DNA of 64,000 bases from Microbacterium capsulatum (GCF_030865425.1 NZ_JAVFCB010000010.1:62001-126000); one strand, 5' to 3'; counted from the first letter of the stretch, positions 46,636 through 55,382 are shown. Made by a program: numbers and translations. The notes: generated from the letters alone by a model not told the origin.

Positions 46636-47859
46636 ATGGCACCGAGAACCTTCGATCAGTCGTCCAAGCTGAAGAACGTCCTGTACGAGATCCGCGGAAA
46701 CGCGCTCGCGGAGGCGGCTCGGCTGGAGGCGGCAGGTCACGCGGTGCTGAAGCTGAACACCGGCAACCCGGCGATCTTCGGATTCGAGGCGCCGCAGCAG
46801 ATCGTGCGCGACATGCTGGAGACGCTCCCGAGCGCGCACGGCTACAGCGAGAGCAAGGGCATCATCTCCGCCCGGCGCGCCGTGGTCAGCCGGTACGAGG
46901 AGGTCGAGGGCTTCCCGCCGGTCGACCCCGAGGACGTCTATCTCGGCAACGGCGTGTCCGAGCTCATCACGATGGTCATGCAGGCTCTGCTCGACGAGGG
47001 CGACGAGGTCCTCATCCCCGCGCCCGACTACCCGCTGTGGACCGCCATGACGAGCCTGGCCGGCGGCACCCCCGTGCACTACCTGTGCGACGAGGAGAAC
47101 GGCTGGAACCCGGACCTCGAGGACATCCGCGCCAAGGTGACCCCGCGCACCAAGGCGATCGTCATCATCAACCCGAACAACCCCACCGGCGCGGTGTACT
47201 CCCGCGAGGTGCTCGAGGGGATCGTCCAGATCGCGCGGGAGAACGATCTGCTGCTGCTCAGCGACGAGATCTACGACCGGATCCTGTTCGACGACGCGCA
47301 GCACATCCCCACCGCGACCCTCGCCCCGGATCTGCTCTGCCTGACCTTCAACGGCCTGTCCAAGACGTACCGCGTCGCGGGCTACCGCTCCGGCTGGATG
47401 GTCATCACCGGGCCGAAGCAGCACGCGAAGGGGTTCCTCGAGGGGATCACGCTGCTCGCCTCCACCCGGCTGTGCCCGAACGTCCCGGCGCAGCACGCCG
47501 TGCAGGCCGCCCTCTCCGGCGTGCAGTCGATCGAGTCGCTCGTCGCCCCGCTCGGCCGCCTGCACCTGCAGCGCGACGCCGCCTGGGAGGGACTCATCGC
47601 GATCCCCGGCGTCTCCTGCGTCAAGCCGGCCGGCGCGCTGTACGCGTTCCCGCGGCTGGACCCCGAGGTGCACGAGATCCACGACGACGCGAAGCTCATC
47701 TACGATCTGCTCGTCGCGGAGCACATCCTGCTCGTGCAGGGCACCGGTTTCAACTGGCCGACGCCCGACCACCTGCGCGTGGTCACGCTGCCCGAGCCCC
47801 GCGTCATCACCGAGGCCATCGAGCGTCTCGGCAACTTCCTGTCCAGCTACCGCCAGTAG
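46636..47859 (+). CDS. PLP-dependent aminotransferase, AlaA-like
   Basis: A 407-residue fold-type I aminotransferase. The PLP lysine is K243 in FNGLSKTYR; NPNNPTG at 179-185 and the substrate-carboxylate arginine region R-V-V-T-L-P are visible. Closest pattern: AlaA/YfbQ, glutamate-pyruvate aminotransferase, a housekeeping alanine enzyme in Actinobacteria. TAATCT at 46624-46629 lies 6 bases before the ATG and overlaps the stop codon of the GntR gene, so it has its own leaderless promoter and need not belong to the island. Its 3' end converges on the MinD-like gene with three bases between stops. Confidence 0.9.
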   Translation: MAPRTFDQSSKLKNVLYEIRGNALAEAARLEAAGHAVLKLNTGNPAIFGFEAPQQIVRDMLETLPSAHGYSESKGIISARRAVVSRYEEVEGFPPVDPEDVYLGNGVSELITMVMQALLDEGDEVLIPAPDYPLWTAMTSLAGGTPVHYLCDEENGWNPDLEDIRAKVTPRTKAIVIINPNNPTGAVYSREVLEGIVQIARENDLLLLSDEIYDRILFDDAQHIPTATLAPDLLCLTFNGLSKTYRVAGYRSGWMVITGPKQHAKGFLEGITLLASTRLCPNVPAQHAVQAALSGVQSIESLVAPLGRLHLQRDAAWEGLIAIPGVSCVKPAGALYAFPRLDPEVHEIHDDAKLIYDLLVAEHILLVQGTGFNWPTPDHLRVVTLPEPRVITEAIERLGNFLSSYRQ

Positions 47860-47862
47860 CCG

Positions 47863-49095
47863 TCAGGCGTCGGCGGGCACCCGGCCGCGGCGTGCGCGGC
47901 GCGTCGCGGCCGGAGCCGTCTCGTCGCGCAGGAGCGAGCTCGCCAGGGCGCGCACGGCGGTCGTGAACGGCGAACGGCCGGACACGTCGGACACCGGGCG
48001 CGCGTACAGGGCCGCCGCGTCGAGGGCGCGCTGGTCGTGCGGCAGGAAGTGCACGTCGCGGATCCCGGAGAACCGGTCGAGGGCGCGGCGGATCTGCCCG
48101 CGCGCGTCAATGCCGAGCGGTCCGGGGCGGACCCGGTTCACGGCGACGGTCACCGGAGTGTCTCCGATCTCGGCCCGCAGCTCGGCGTAGCCGCGCACGA
48201 ACCGGGCGATACCGAGCGGATCCGCGCTCGCGACCGCGACGATCCGGTCGACCGCGGCGAGCGCGGCGAGGGCGGCGGCGTTGCGTCGAGGCCCGTCCAG
48301 ATCGCTCACGATCTCCTCATCGGTCTCCAGGGATGCGGCGACGTCGACGATCGTGACCGCGCTCCACTCCCGGCAGGCCTCCAGCGCCGAGCGCACACGA
48401 GGACCGGAGAGCTCCGGCCAGCGGGCGGGGCGGTTGATCCCGACCAGGACGTCCACGCTTCCGCCGGCGGTCTCCACGGGGCTGGCCAGGCGGCTGAGCT
48501 CGGCCGGGTCGAGCAGCCCGAGCTCGGCCCTGCGGCAGGCGGCGGCGATGCCGGGGCCGTCGTCGGTGAGCCCCAGCAGGAGGGCGAGCGCCGGCGCGTG
48601 CGTGTCGGCGTCGACCAGGGCGACGCCGCGGCTCGGCGAGGCCAGGGCCGCCGCGAGCTGCACCGCGACCGTGCTCCGGCCGGGGGAGCCGTGCGGGCCC
48701 CATACCGCGATGAGGCTGCTGCGCGCCGGTTCGGGCCCGGGGCCGGGGTCCGGTGCCGCCTGCAGCGCATCGGCGATGTCCCAGCCGTTCGCGGAGAGCG
48801 GCAGCGGCGCGGACAGGCCGTGCCGCTGCGCCAGACGGGTGGCGGCGGGGCCGTCGCCGAGGGCCAGGATCCGCACGCCGGAACGGTCGCAGGCGCTGCG
48901 CAGGGCGGCGCTGAGCACGGTGCGCTCGGCGGGGACCACGAGGGCGTCCGCGGCGCGCAGCTCCTCCGCATGCGCGGACAGCCGTGCGGCGTCCGCCGGG
49001 GCCAGGCGCGCGACGACCTCGCATCCGGCCAGCGCGAGCTCCTCGGCGAGCTCTACGGCGCGCTCTTCCGGCAGCGCGAGCACGATGCCAGTCAC
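47863..49095 (-). CDS. MinD/CpaE-like ATPase with altered Walker A
   Basis: A 410-residue protein with an N-terminal receiver-like region (1-110), a linker, and a MinD/ParA-type ATPase domain. The P-loop reads GPHGSPGRST (133-142), with arginine where the second conserved lysine of Walker A is normally found. ALVDADTHAPAL (159-170) is the Walker A'/switch region. The C-terminal tail is Arg/Ala-rich. The combination with a SAF-domain partner resembles CpaE-CpaB of Flp/Tad pilus systems, but no other pilus gene is in the window. GTG at 49095 overlaps the stop of the SAF gene. The role is unknown; localisation or secretion-linked is plausible. Confidence 0.78.
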   Translation of the reverse strand: MTGIVLALPEERAVELAEELALAGCEVVARLAPADAARLSAHAEELRAADALVVPAERTVLSAALRSACDRSGVRILALGDGPAATRLAQRHGLSAPLPLSANGWDIADALQAAPDPGPGPEPARSSLIAVWGPHGSPGRSTVAVQLAAALASPSRGVALVDADTHAPALALLLGLTDDGPGIAAACRRAELGLLDPAELSRLASPVETAGGSVDVLVGINRPARWPELSGPRVRSALEACREWSAVTIVDVAASLETDEEIVSDLDGPRRNAAALAALAAVDRIVAVASADPLGIARFVRGYAELRAEIGDTPVTVAVNRVRPGPLGIDARGQIRRALDRFSGIRDVHFLPHDQRALDAAALYARPVSDVSGRSPFTTAVRALASSLLRDETAPAATRRARRGRVPADA

Positions 49096-49715
49096 GAGCG
49101 GGCTCCGACCGGCACGACCGACAGCGAGGATCCCGCCGTGATCGCTCCGAGCACCTCGCCCACGCGCGCCCGCTCCACGACGAGTTCGAGGGTCGTGCTC
49201 TTCGCCGAGAGCGGGCCGCTGTCCCGTTCGACCCAGGCCACCGTCGCCTCCGACAGCAGGATGCGCGGCTCCTCGAACCCCTTGCCCTGCCCGGCGGGCG
49301 CCGCGGCCCACACTTCGACGACGGCGCCCTTCGCGACCGCGGCGGGCACCCGTACGGTGCTCTGCACGACGACGGACGTCGTCCGGCCCGCATCGGCGTC
49401 GGAGGCGGCGGCGGCCGGGACGAGCTCGCCCTCCGTGATCGTGCGCGTGGCGATGAGGCCCGGCTCGAGGGTGGCCGGGGTGAGGTAGCCCGGGCCGACC
49501 GCGCCCAGGGCGACGTCGACCACGCGCACGTCCGCGGAGGTCAGCGGTTCGCCGGGGACGATCGTCCGCACGGCCTGGAGCGCCGGGGTCGTCTGCTTCG
49601 CGGCCCCCACGACCAGCCACACGCCGACGACGGACACGACGATGAGGCCGAGGCCGATGAAGAAGCGCAGATCGGTCCAGGGCCGGCGGGCGGCGCGTGC
49701 GGTGCTCATGCCCAC
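49092..49715 (-). CDS. SAF-domain (CpaB/RcpC-like) membrane protein
   Basis: A 207-residue protein with a basic N-terminus, one transmembrane helix (about 17-41), a SAF domain (about 44-105; V-P-G-E-P-L-T-S-A-D-V-R-V-V and L-I-A-T-R-T-I-T-E-G-E-L-V-P) and a C-terminal beta-rich domain. CpaB/RcpC proteins gate or stabilise Flp pilus secretins; similar short proteins are common in Actinobacteria without outer membranes. The start is GTG at 49715; an in-frame ATG two codons inside (49709) is also possible. It is coupled to the MinD-like gene by a four-base overlap and is divergent from the small HTH gene. Confidence 0.8.
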   Translation of the reverse strand: MGMSTARAARRPWTDLRFFIGLGLIVVSVVGVWLVVGAAKQTTPALQAVRTIVPGEPLTSADVRVVDVALGAVGPGYLTPATLEPGLIATRTITEGELVPAAAASDADAGRTTSVVVQSTVRVPAAVAKGAVVEVWAAAPAGQGKGFEEPRILLSEATVAWVERDSGPLSAKSTTLELVVERARVGEVLGAITAGSSLSVVPVGARS

Positions 49716-49807
49716 ATGGTCACAGAGTCGCGCCCTCCGCCCGGAAAGTTATCCACAGGCGGGGCGCTGACGGTCGAGTCCGCCCTCCGGGGAGGACAAT
49801 GGGTCGC

Positions 49808-50086
49808 ATGCCCGACGCATCCACGCCCGCCCTGCGGTACCTCGCACCGGCTCAGGTCGCCGAGCTCCTCGGCGTGCGCGTGGACGAGGTCGTGGCGCTG
49901 ATCCTCGAGGGGCGTCTGCGCGGCGCGCGGCTCGGTCTCCCGGCCGCCTGGCGGGTGGAGGAGCCGAGCATCGCCGAGTACTTGGCCGAGCAGGCCGAGG
50001 AGGCACGCCGGATGGCGCTCTGGCGGCAGGCCGACGCCGCGAGCTTCCCGGAGCTCTGGGGGCCGCCGGTCCGCCTGAGCGACTGA
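49808..50086 (+). CDS. Small helix-turn-helix (excisionase/MerR-like) protein
   Basis: A 92-residue protein with an N-terminal helix-turn-helix of the excisionase/MerR type: Y-L-A-P-A-Q-V-A-E-L-L-G-V-R-V-D-E-V (11-28), L-I-L-E-G-R-L-R-G-A-R-L-G-L-P-A-A-W-R-V (31-50). A helical C-terminus follows. It is conserved beside Rv3235-family genes in Microbacteriaceae, as I recall, which argues against a phage origin. GACAAT at 49795-49800 lies 7 bases before the ATG, implying a leaderless mRNA. Target unknown. Confidence 0.8.
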   Translation: MPDASTPALRYLAPAQVAELLGVRVDEVVALILEGRLRGARLGLPAAWRVEEPSIAEYLAEQAEEARRMALWRQADAASFPELWGPPVRLSD

Positions 50087-50150
50087 CCGCGGCACCTCCG
50101 GCTCCGGTTGCCCGACCCGGCCGGAGCTGCACGGCCGCGACGCACGGGCC

Positions 50151-50750
50151 TCAGTCCGCGATGGCGGGCGCCGGTCCGTCGGTGGTGATCGACAGCACCG
50201 ACGCGAACGGCACGAGGCGGAACCCGGTCACGGCCCGCGCCCGGCGCGGCGCCCCGGCGTCGTGCAGAGCGAGGTCGAGGTGATCGGCCCCGGCGCGGTC
50301 GATCGTGCCGGTCAGGAGCGCACCGGAGCACGTCTGCACGGTGACGCCCGAGCGCCGGCGTGCGATGTCCCGCACCACGAAGCCGAACGTCATCCGCTCC
50401 CGCAGCGGCGAGAGCGGTTCGCTTCCGGCCCCGCTGGAGAGCATCGCGCCGTGGTCCACCGCCCAGAGCTCCACGGCGTGGGAGGGCAGCAGGACGAGGC
50501 CGCGGGCGTCGTGCGGCTGCAGGGCGCTCCAGTCCGCGCCGACGGCGCGCAGTCGCCCGCTCAGCCGGGTGGAATCGGTCAGCACGGCCGACACGGCGGC
50601 GCCGTCCGCGGCGAGGGCGCCGAGGCGCGTGCGCAGGTCGAGACGCGCGATCCGCAGCCGCTCGGCCTCGGCGTCCAGGGCGGCGCGCTCCGCCTCCCAG
50701 CCGGACGCGATCTGGTCCTCGAGGTCCTCGAACAGCCGGTCCCATTCCAT
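50151..50750 (-). CDS. Hypothetical protein with helical N-terminus and LSm-like C-terminus
   Basis: A 199-residue soluble protein. The first 60 residues form an amphipathic, probably coiled-coil helix rich in Glu, Arg and Ala. The C-terminal part contains C-S-G-A-L-L-T-G-T-I-D-R-A-G-A-D-H-L-D-L-A-L-H-D, which has the hydrophobic and Gly-Asp pattern of an Sm/LSm-like beta barrel. The match is a visual impression only. TAGCCT at 50758-50763 (minus) is 7 bases before the ATG, so it is leaderless. It is divergent from the Rv3235-family gene. No function is assigned. Confidence 0.7.
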   Translation of the reverse strand: MEWDRLFEDLEDQIASGWEAERAALDAEAERLRIARLDLRTRLGALAADGAAVSAVLTDSTRLSGRLRAVGADWSALQPHDARGLVLLPSHAVELWAVDHGAMLSSGAGSEPLSPLRERMTFGFVVRDIARRRSGVTVQTCSGALLTGTIDRAGADHLDLALHDAGAPRRARAVTGFRLVPFASVLSITTDGPAPAIAD

Positions 50751-50886
50751 GCCGTCGAGGCTACGGGACGGCGAGGACCGATATACGGGTTATCCACATT
50801 CCTCGTCGGATCGTCCCCGCGCGCCGCGCGGATGTGATCTGATGCCGATCAGACACGCCACGAATCGCGAACCGGGGGGAACGCCG

Positions 50887-51273
50887 ATGATGACGCTGGA
50901 AGACTTCGCCCGGCAGCCGACGCCGACTGCCGAGCTGCCCGATCCGACCCCGCTCCTGGAGAGCCTCACGCGTGGCGTGCTCGAGGTGCTGGCGGGTGTG
51001 CGGGAGGTCGACCAGCTGGCCCGGTGGTTCACCGAGGACGCGTTCCGAGTGCTCATCGCTCGGGCGAACCTGTCCTCCCGCGCCCGCAGCGCCCGCGGGG
51101 TGGCGCCGTCCCGCCCGGTGTACCGGATCCTCTCCACGCACGCCTCGTCGCCCGCGGACGGCGTCGTCGAGGCCACCGTGATCGTGGAGAGCCCCGGCCG
51201 GACCAGGGCCGTCGCGATCCGGCTCGAGGGCATGGACCGGCGGTGGCGCGCGACCTCGCTCGCGGTGCTCTGA
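50887..51273 (+). CDS. Rv3235 family (DUF6459) protein
   Basis: A 128-residue soluble alpha/beta protein. The R-P-V-Y-R-I-L-S-T-H segment and the closing W-R-A-T-S-L-A-V-L strand are those of the Rv3235/DUF6459 family, which lies near secA in Actinobacteria. The function is unknown. Two adjacent ATGs (50887 and 50890) are both possible; a GGGGGGA element is 6-9 bases upstream. The upstream extension in this frame overlaps the divergent gene and is not coding. Confidence 0.82.
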   Translation: MMTLEDFARQPTPTAELPDPTPLLESLTRGVLEVLAGVREVDQLARWFTEDAFRVLIARANLSSRARSARGVAPSRPVYRILSTHASSPADGVVEATVIVESPGRTRAVAIRLEGMDRRWRATSLAVL

Positions 51274-51339
51274 GCGGGTGCCGCCGCCTGGTGCCGGAGC
51301 GCGTGCGACGGCTCGCACGGCTCCCTCTAGGCTGTGAGG

Positions 51340-52824
51340 GTGTCGACTCTCAGTGACCTCGCCCAGGCTCAGGGCCGCCTCGCCGACGAAGACGTGGAGT
51401 GGCTGCACCGCCTCGCCGGCGACGGCCAGCTCCTCGCGGATCTCGCCTCCGCCGACATCGTGATCTGGATCGCGACGTCCGACGGATCCTTCGTCGCCGT
51501 GGCGCACACCCGCCCGAGCGGCGCCGCGACGCTCTTCTACCGCGACATCGTGGGGGAGCGGGTGCGGCCGCAGTGGCGCACCCAGGTGCAGGTCGCGTTC
51601 GACGAGGCGCAGATCGTGGACTCCTCGAACCCGGACTGGTTCGAGGAGACGCCGACCCGCGTCCGAGCGGTGCCGATCGTGCGCGCTCACCCCAAGGGCG
51701 AGGAGGCGCCGCGGCCGATCGGCGTGGTCACCCGGCACACGAACCTGGGCGAGGCGCGCACGCCGTCGCGCCAGCAGATCACGTTCAACGAGGCCGCGGA
51801 CGACCTGTTCGGGATGATCGGCGCCGGCGCGTTCCCCGACCTCGCGGCCCCCACCTCGCCGCGGCGCGGCGCGCCCCGGGCCTCCGACGGCCTGATCCGC
51901 ATCGACGTCGACGGCGTCGTGACGTTCGCGAGCCCGAACGCGCTGTCCGCATTCAACCGGATGGGCTTCGACGAGGAGCTCGAGGGGGAGTCGCTGGTCG
52001 AGGTGACCACCCGGATCGTGCCGCCCTCACGGCAGGTCGACGAATCGCTCCCGGTGGTCGTCACCGGGCGCGCGCCCTGGCGGACGGATGTGGAGGCGCG
52101 CGGCGTGACCGTGTCGCTCCGCGCGATCCCGCTCAAGGACCACGGCACCCGGATCGGCGCCATCGTGCTGTGCCGGGACGTCTCCGAGCTGCGCCACCAG
52201 GAGCAGGAGCTCATCACCAAGGACGCGACGATCCGCGAGATCCACCACCGCGTCAAGAACAACCTGCAGACGGTCGCCTCGCTGCTGCGGATCCAGGCGC
52301 GGCGCACGCACTCCGAGGAGGCGCGCGACGCGCTCACCCAGGCCATGCGCCGGGTGGAGTCGATCGCGGTCGTGCACGACACCCTCGCCGGGGGACTGGC
52401 GCAGAAGGTCGACTTCGACGAGGTGTTCGCGCGGGTGCTCAAGCTCGTCGCGGAGGTCGCCTCGGCGCCGAACACGCGCGCCCGCACGCAGTCGACGGGC
52501 CGGTTCGGCGTGCTGCCCAGCGAGTACGCGACGCCGCTCGCACTCGCCCTCACCGAGGTCGTCACGAACGCCGTGGAGCACGGCCTCGCGGGTCAGGAGG
52601 GCGTGGTCACGATCGAGGCGCAGCGCACCGACGAGAACCTGCGCGTGATCGTCAGCGACACCGGGCACGGCCTCGTCGAGGGCCGGATCGGCCAGGGCCT
52701 GGGCACGCAGATCATCCGCACCCTCATCCAGGGCGAGCTCAGCGGCACGATCGCGTGGCAGGGCTCCGAGGGCGAGGGCACGGTGGTGACCATCGACATC
52801 CCGATGCGCTGGATGAAGGCCTGA
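51340..52824 (+). CDS. pdtaS: PdtaS-like cytosolic sensor histidine kinase
   Basis: A 494-residue soluble kinase. An N-terminal GAF-like H_kinase_N domain (about 1-150) and a PAS domain (about 185-285) precede a HisKA_2 dimerisation domain with REIHHRVKNNLQTVASLL (catalytic His in H-H-R-V-K-N-N) and an HATPase domain (A-L-T-E-V-V-T-N-A-V-E-H-G and S-D-T-G-H-G-L). This is the layout of M. tuberculosis PdtaS, which signals through the RNA-binding antiterminator PdtaR. No pdtaR is in the window. GTG at 51340 is preferred over GTG at 51334 because TAGGCT (51328-51333) abuts the latter but is 6 bases before the former. It converges on whiB1 across a shared terminator. Confidence 0.88.
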   Translation: MSTLSDLAQAQGRLADEDVEWLHRLAGDGQLLADLASADIVIWIATSDGSFVAVAHTRPSGAATLFYRDIVGERVRPQWRTQVQVAFDEAQIVDSSNPDWFEETPTRVRAVPIVRAHPKGEEAPRPIGVVTRHTNLGEARTPSRQQITFNEAADDLFGMIGAGAFPDLAAPTSPRRGAPRASDGLIRIDVDGVVTFASPNALSAFNRMGFDEELEGESLVEVTTRIVPPSRQVDESLPVVVTGRAPWRTDVEARGVTVSLRAIPLKDHGTRIGAIVLCRDVSELRHQEQELITKDATIREIHHRVKNNLQTVASLLRIQARRTHSEEARDALTQAMRRVESIAVVHDTLAGGLAQKVDFDEVFARVLKLVAEVASAPNTRARTQSTGRFGVLPSEYATPLALALTEVVTNAVEHGLAGQEGVVTIEAQRTDENLRVIVSDTGHGLVEGRIGQGLGTQIIRTLIQGELSGTIAWQGSEGEGTVVTIDIPMRWMKA

Positions 52825-52835
52825 GCCGGACGACG

Positions 52836-52870
52836 AACGGATCCGGCTCCGTGACGAGGCCGGATCCGTT
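52836..52870. terminator. Bidirectional terminator between pdtaS and whiB1
   Basis: A perfect 12-bp stem (AACGGATCCGGC at 52836-52847 with 52859-52870) and an 11-base loop lie between convergent stops. The plus-strand end reads CCGTT, the minus-strand end also CCGTT. Confidence 0.75.
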
Positions 52871-52884
52871 GCGATGCCGGGGGA

Positions 52885-53133
52885 TCAGCCGGCGCGGCGG
52901 GCGCGCGCGGCGCGGCGCTTCAGCGCGCGGCGCTCGTCCTCGCTGAGACCGCCCCACACACCCGAGTCCTGGCTGGTCTCCAGGGCGTACTGCAGGCAGA
53001 TCTCGGTGACGGTGCACCGGGCGCACACGGCCTTCGCCTTCTCGATCTGGTCGACGGCCGGACCGGTGTTCCCGACGGGGAAGAACAGTTCGGGGTCGAC
53101 GGTGAGGCAGGCGGCCTTGTCGCGCCAATCCAT
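52885..53133 (-). CDS. whiB1: WhiB1-type iron-sulfur regulator
   Basis: An 82-residue WhiB protein with cluster cysteines C9, C37, C40 and C46, the GVWGG turn (58-62) and a basic K-R-R-A-A-R-A-R-R tail. The start M-D-W-R-x-K-A-x-C and P-E-L-F-F-P-V-G-N match WhiB1 of mycobacteria, an essential regulator whose 4Fe-4S cluster reacts with nitric oxide. Its neighbour PdtaS also matches the mycobacterial order (Rv3219-Rv3220c). The ATG at 53133 has GAGGAG 5 bases upstream; the long frame upstream is rejected. The upstream A+T-rich region holds the promoter. Confidence 0.94.
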   Translation of the reverse strand: MDWRDKAACLTVDPELFFPVGNTGPAVDQIEKAKAVCARCTVTEICLQYALETSQDSGVWGGLSEDERRALKRRAARARRAG

Positions 53134-53267
53134 GGGGGCTCCTCGGTGTGGAAATATCGTGAGCGCGCGAATTTCGCGGGCTCGATGGTCAGGGCGGCGT
53201 TCGGGGGTCGTCGTCCTTCGGTGATGCGAGCGGATGCTCGCCCCACGCCGCTGTGGGAGCACATGGC

Positions 53268-53297
53268 TGTGATCTATTCTCTTACATGAATCGTCAA
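53268..53297 (-). promoter_or_regulatory. Possible whiB1 promoter with CRP-like half-site
   Basis: On the minus strand TTGACG (53297-53292) precedes TAGATC (53276-53271) with a short 15-base spacer in an A+T-rich stretch. On the plus strand, TGTGA (53268-53272) followed by NNTA matches the left half of a CRP/GlxR site, but the right half is poor. The whiB1 promoter is CRP-controlled in mycobacteria, so this deserves attention, although the match is weak. Confidence 0.3.
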
Positions 53298-53371
53298 CGA
53301 TCAAGGGTTTTCTGTACCGCGGGTGAATCGGCGCGGAACCGCAGCCCACGAGCAGACCAACCGGGAGTGCC

Positions 53372-53785
53372 ATGCGGGCGTCCAGACTGACCATCGCGGC
53401 GGCGTCGCTGCTCGCCCTCGAGGCGGTCGCGCTGCTCGTGCTCGCGCTCGTCGAGGTGTTCGGCCTGAGCGAGGGGGATGCCGCCTCGCTGCCGTCCGCT
53501 CTCGCCCTGATCGCGCTGACCGCCGTCGGCGCGGTCGGGCTGGGCGCGCTCGCGTTCGCGGTGCTGCGCCGACGGTCGTTCGGCCGCAGCGGCGGGCTGG
53601 TGGTGCAGGTGATCGCGATCCTCATCGCGCTGAGCGCACTCGGCGTCCGTCCGTTCCCGGCCCTGTTCGTGGGCGCGCTCGGGATCCCCGGCCTGATCGG
53701 AGCGGTGCTGCTGCTCGTGCTCGCGCGGCGCGAGGGCGCCGAGGCCCGCCGCCGCGCGGACGTGGAGAAGCCCGAGAAGGAGTAG
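53372..53785 (+). CDS. Small four-helix membrane protein
   Basis: A 137-residue protein made of four hydrophobic helices (about 7-29, 41-64, 75-90 and 95-117) and a charged cytoplasmic C-terminus with R-R-E-G-A-E-A-R-R-R-A-D-V-E-K. I do not recognise a family with certainty; such proteins are common and unassigned in Microbacteriaceae. The ATG has GGGAG 6 bases upstream. It converges on the bcp gene with 11 bases between stops. Confidence 0.72.
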   Translation: MRASRLTIAAASLLALEAVALLVLALVEVFGLSEGDAASLPSALALIALTAVGAVGLGALAFAVLRRRSFGRSGGLVVQVIAILIALSALGVRPFPALFVGALGIPGLIGAVLLLVLARREGAEARRRADVEKPEKE

Positions 53786-53796
53786 GCCGGCGCGGC

Positions 53797-54273
53797 TCAG
53801 GCGGCGAGGCCGACGAGCTTGCGGATCCGCGCCACGTGCCCGGTGGCCTTGACGTTGTAGAGAGCGTGCTCGACGACGCCCTGCTCGTCGAGCACGAAGG
53901 TCGAGCGGATCACGCCTTCGATGACCTTGCCGTAGTTCTTCTTCTCGCCCCACACGCCGTAGGCGTTGTGCACCACCAGATCGGCGTCGCTCAGCAGCGG
54001 GAAGGTCAGCCCGTCGCGCTCGGCGAACTGCTTCAGCTTCGCGGGCTCGTCCTTGGAGACGCCGACGACGGCGTAGCCGGCGCCCTGCAGCGAGGACAGG
54101 CTGTCGCGGAAGTCGCAGGCCTCGGTCGTGCAGCCCGGCGTCATCGCGGCGGGGTAGAAGTACACGATCGTCTTGCGCCCTCGCAGATCGGCGAGCGGGA
54201 AGGGCTTGCCGTCCTGGTCCAGGAGGGTGAAGTCGGGGGCGGTGGTACCGGGTTCGAGGCGCTGCGCAGTCAC
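53797..54273 (-). CDS. bcp: Thioredoxin-dependent peroxiredoxin Bcp
   Basis: A 158-residue BCP/PrxQ peroxiredoxin that reduces peroxides using thioredoxin. The peroxidatic cysteine lies in M-T-P-G-C-T-T-E-A-C-D-F (C48), and C53, five residues on, is the expected resolving cysteine of the PrxQ type. F-Y-P-A at 40-43, where F-Y-P-K is usual, and S-K-D-E are further family marks. It starts with GTG; TAGGCT at 54280-54285 (minus) is 6 bases upstream, so the mRNA is leaderless. Confidence 0.94.
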   Translation of the reverse strand: MTAQRLEPGTTAPDFTLLDQDGKPFPLADLRGRKTIVYFYPAAMTPGCTTEACDFRDSLSSLQGAGYAVVGVSKDEPAKLKQFAERDGLTFPLLSDADLVVHNAYGVWGEKKNYGKVIEGVIRSTFVLDEQGVVEHALYNVKATGHVARIRKLVGLAA

Positions 54274-54326
54274 GGATTCAGCCTAGCGGCGGGCAGCCCA
54301 GCGCCGGCCGCCCGACCGGATCCGCC

Positions 54327-55382
54327 TCAGAACTTGTCGGAGAACGTCGCGAGGAGGCGCTGCAGCGACTCCAGCCGGGCCAGCCCCGCCTCGCCGAGCT
54401 CGCCCGCGACGGCCGCCTCGTTCAGGGCGCAGTCCTCGGCATCGGCGCGGTGCGTGCAGCCGCGCGGGCAGTCCTCCGCGATCGCGGCGAGCTCGGTGAA
54501 CGCGGCGAGGATGTTCGCCGGATCCACGTGCCCCAGGCCGAAGGAGCGCACCCCGGGGGTGTCGATGACCCACCCGGATCCGCTGCCGCCGGGCGCGACG
54601 TAGCGCAGCGACACGGTGGAGGACGAGGTGTGCCGGCCGCGGCCGGTGACCTCGTTCACGTGCCCGGTCGCGCGGCCCGCGCCCGGCACGAGCGCGTTCA
54701 CCAGGGTCGACTTCCCGACACCGGAGTGGCCGACGAACACGGTGGAGTGCCCGACGAGCGCGGCGCCGATCTCGTCGACCGGCATCCGGCCGCGTGCGCT
54801 CGTGAACACCCGCAGGTCGAGGCCCTCGAAATGGCGGAGGAACTCGGACGGATCGGTCAGGTCGGTCTTCGTGACGACGAGCAGCGGCCGGATCCCCGCG
54901 TCCAGCGCCGCCACCAGGTAGCGGTCCACGAGGCGCTCCCGGGGCTCGGGATCCGCGGCGGCGACCACGATGAGCATCTGGTCGGCGTTCGCCACGATCA
55001 CCCGCTCCACCTGGTCGGTGTCGTCCGCGCTGCGGCGCAGCAGCGAGGTGCGCTCGACGATGCCCACGATGCGGCCGAGCGTGCCCCCGTCCCCGGAGGT
55101 GTCGCCGACCACGCGCGCGGCGTCGCCGGTCACGATCGGCGTGCGGCGCAGCTCGCGGGCGCGGGCGGCGGTGATGGTCCGCTCGTCGTCGGTTCCTTCG
55201 CCGATCAGGACCGAGTAGCGGCCGCGGTCGACGCCGAGCACGCGGCCGATCGTCGCGTCGGCGTGCGCGGGGCGCCGTTTCGTGCGCGGGCGGTTGGCCT
55301 TCGGATTCGGGCGGGTGCGGATCTGGGACTCGTCGAAGTCGTCCAGCTCGTCGTCATCGCCGTCGTCGTCGAGCCAGCTCAC
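54327..55382 (-). CDS. rsgA: Ribosome small-subunit-dependent GTPase RsgA
   Basis: A 351-residue circularly permuted GTPase that assists late 30S maturation. After an acidic N-terminus and an OB-fold region come the permuted G motifs: G4 T-K-T-D (171-174), G1 GHSGVGKST (218-226) and G3 D-T-P-G (274-277). The C-terminal zinc finger follows, with C305, C309, H311 and C318. GTG at 55382 overlaps the aroA stop (GTGA), so it is translated together with aroA, a conserved actinobacterial pairing (Rv3228-Rv3227). The acidic start is unusual in composition but common in this family. Confidence 0.94.
   Translation of the reverse strand: MSWLDDDGDDDELDDFDESQIRTRPNPKANRPRTKRRPAHADATIGRVLGVDRGRYSVLIGEGTDDERTITAARARELRRTPIVTGDAARVVGDTSGDGGTLGRIVGIVERTSLLRRSADDTDQVERVIVANADQMLIVVAAADPEPRERLVDRYLVAALDAGIRPLLVVTKTDLTDPSEFLRHFEGLDLRVFTSARGRMPVDEIGAALVGHSTVFVGHSGVGKSTLVNALVPGAGRATGHVNEVTGRGRHTSSSTVSLRYVAPGGSGSGWVIDTPGVRSFGLGHVDPANILAAFTELAAIAEDCPRGCTHRADAEDCALNEAAVAGELGEAGLARLESLQRLLATFSDKF

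Noticed and set aside
46636..47859. Aminotransferase as part of the carbamoyl-phosphate island
   Set aside because: It has its own -10 box overlapping the GntR stop and resembles a housekeeping alanine aminotransferase; membership in the pathway is not supported.
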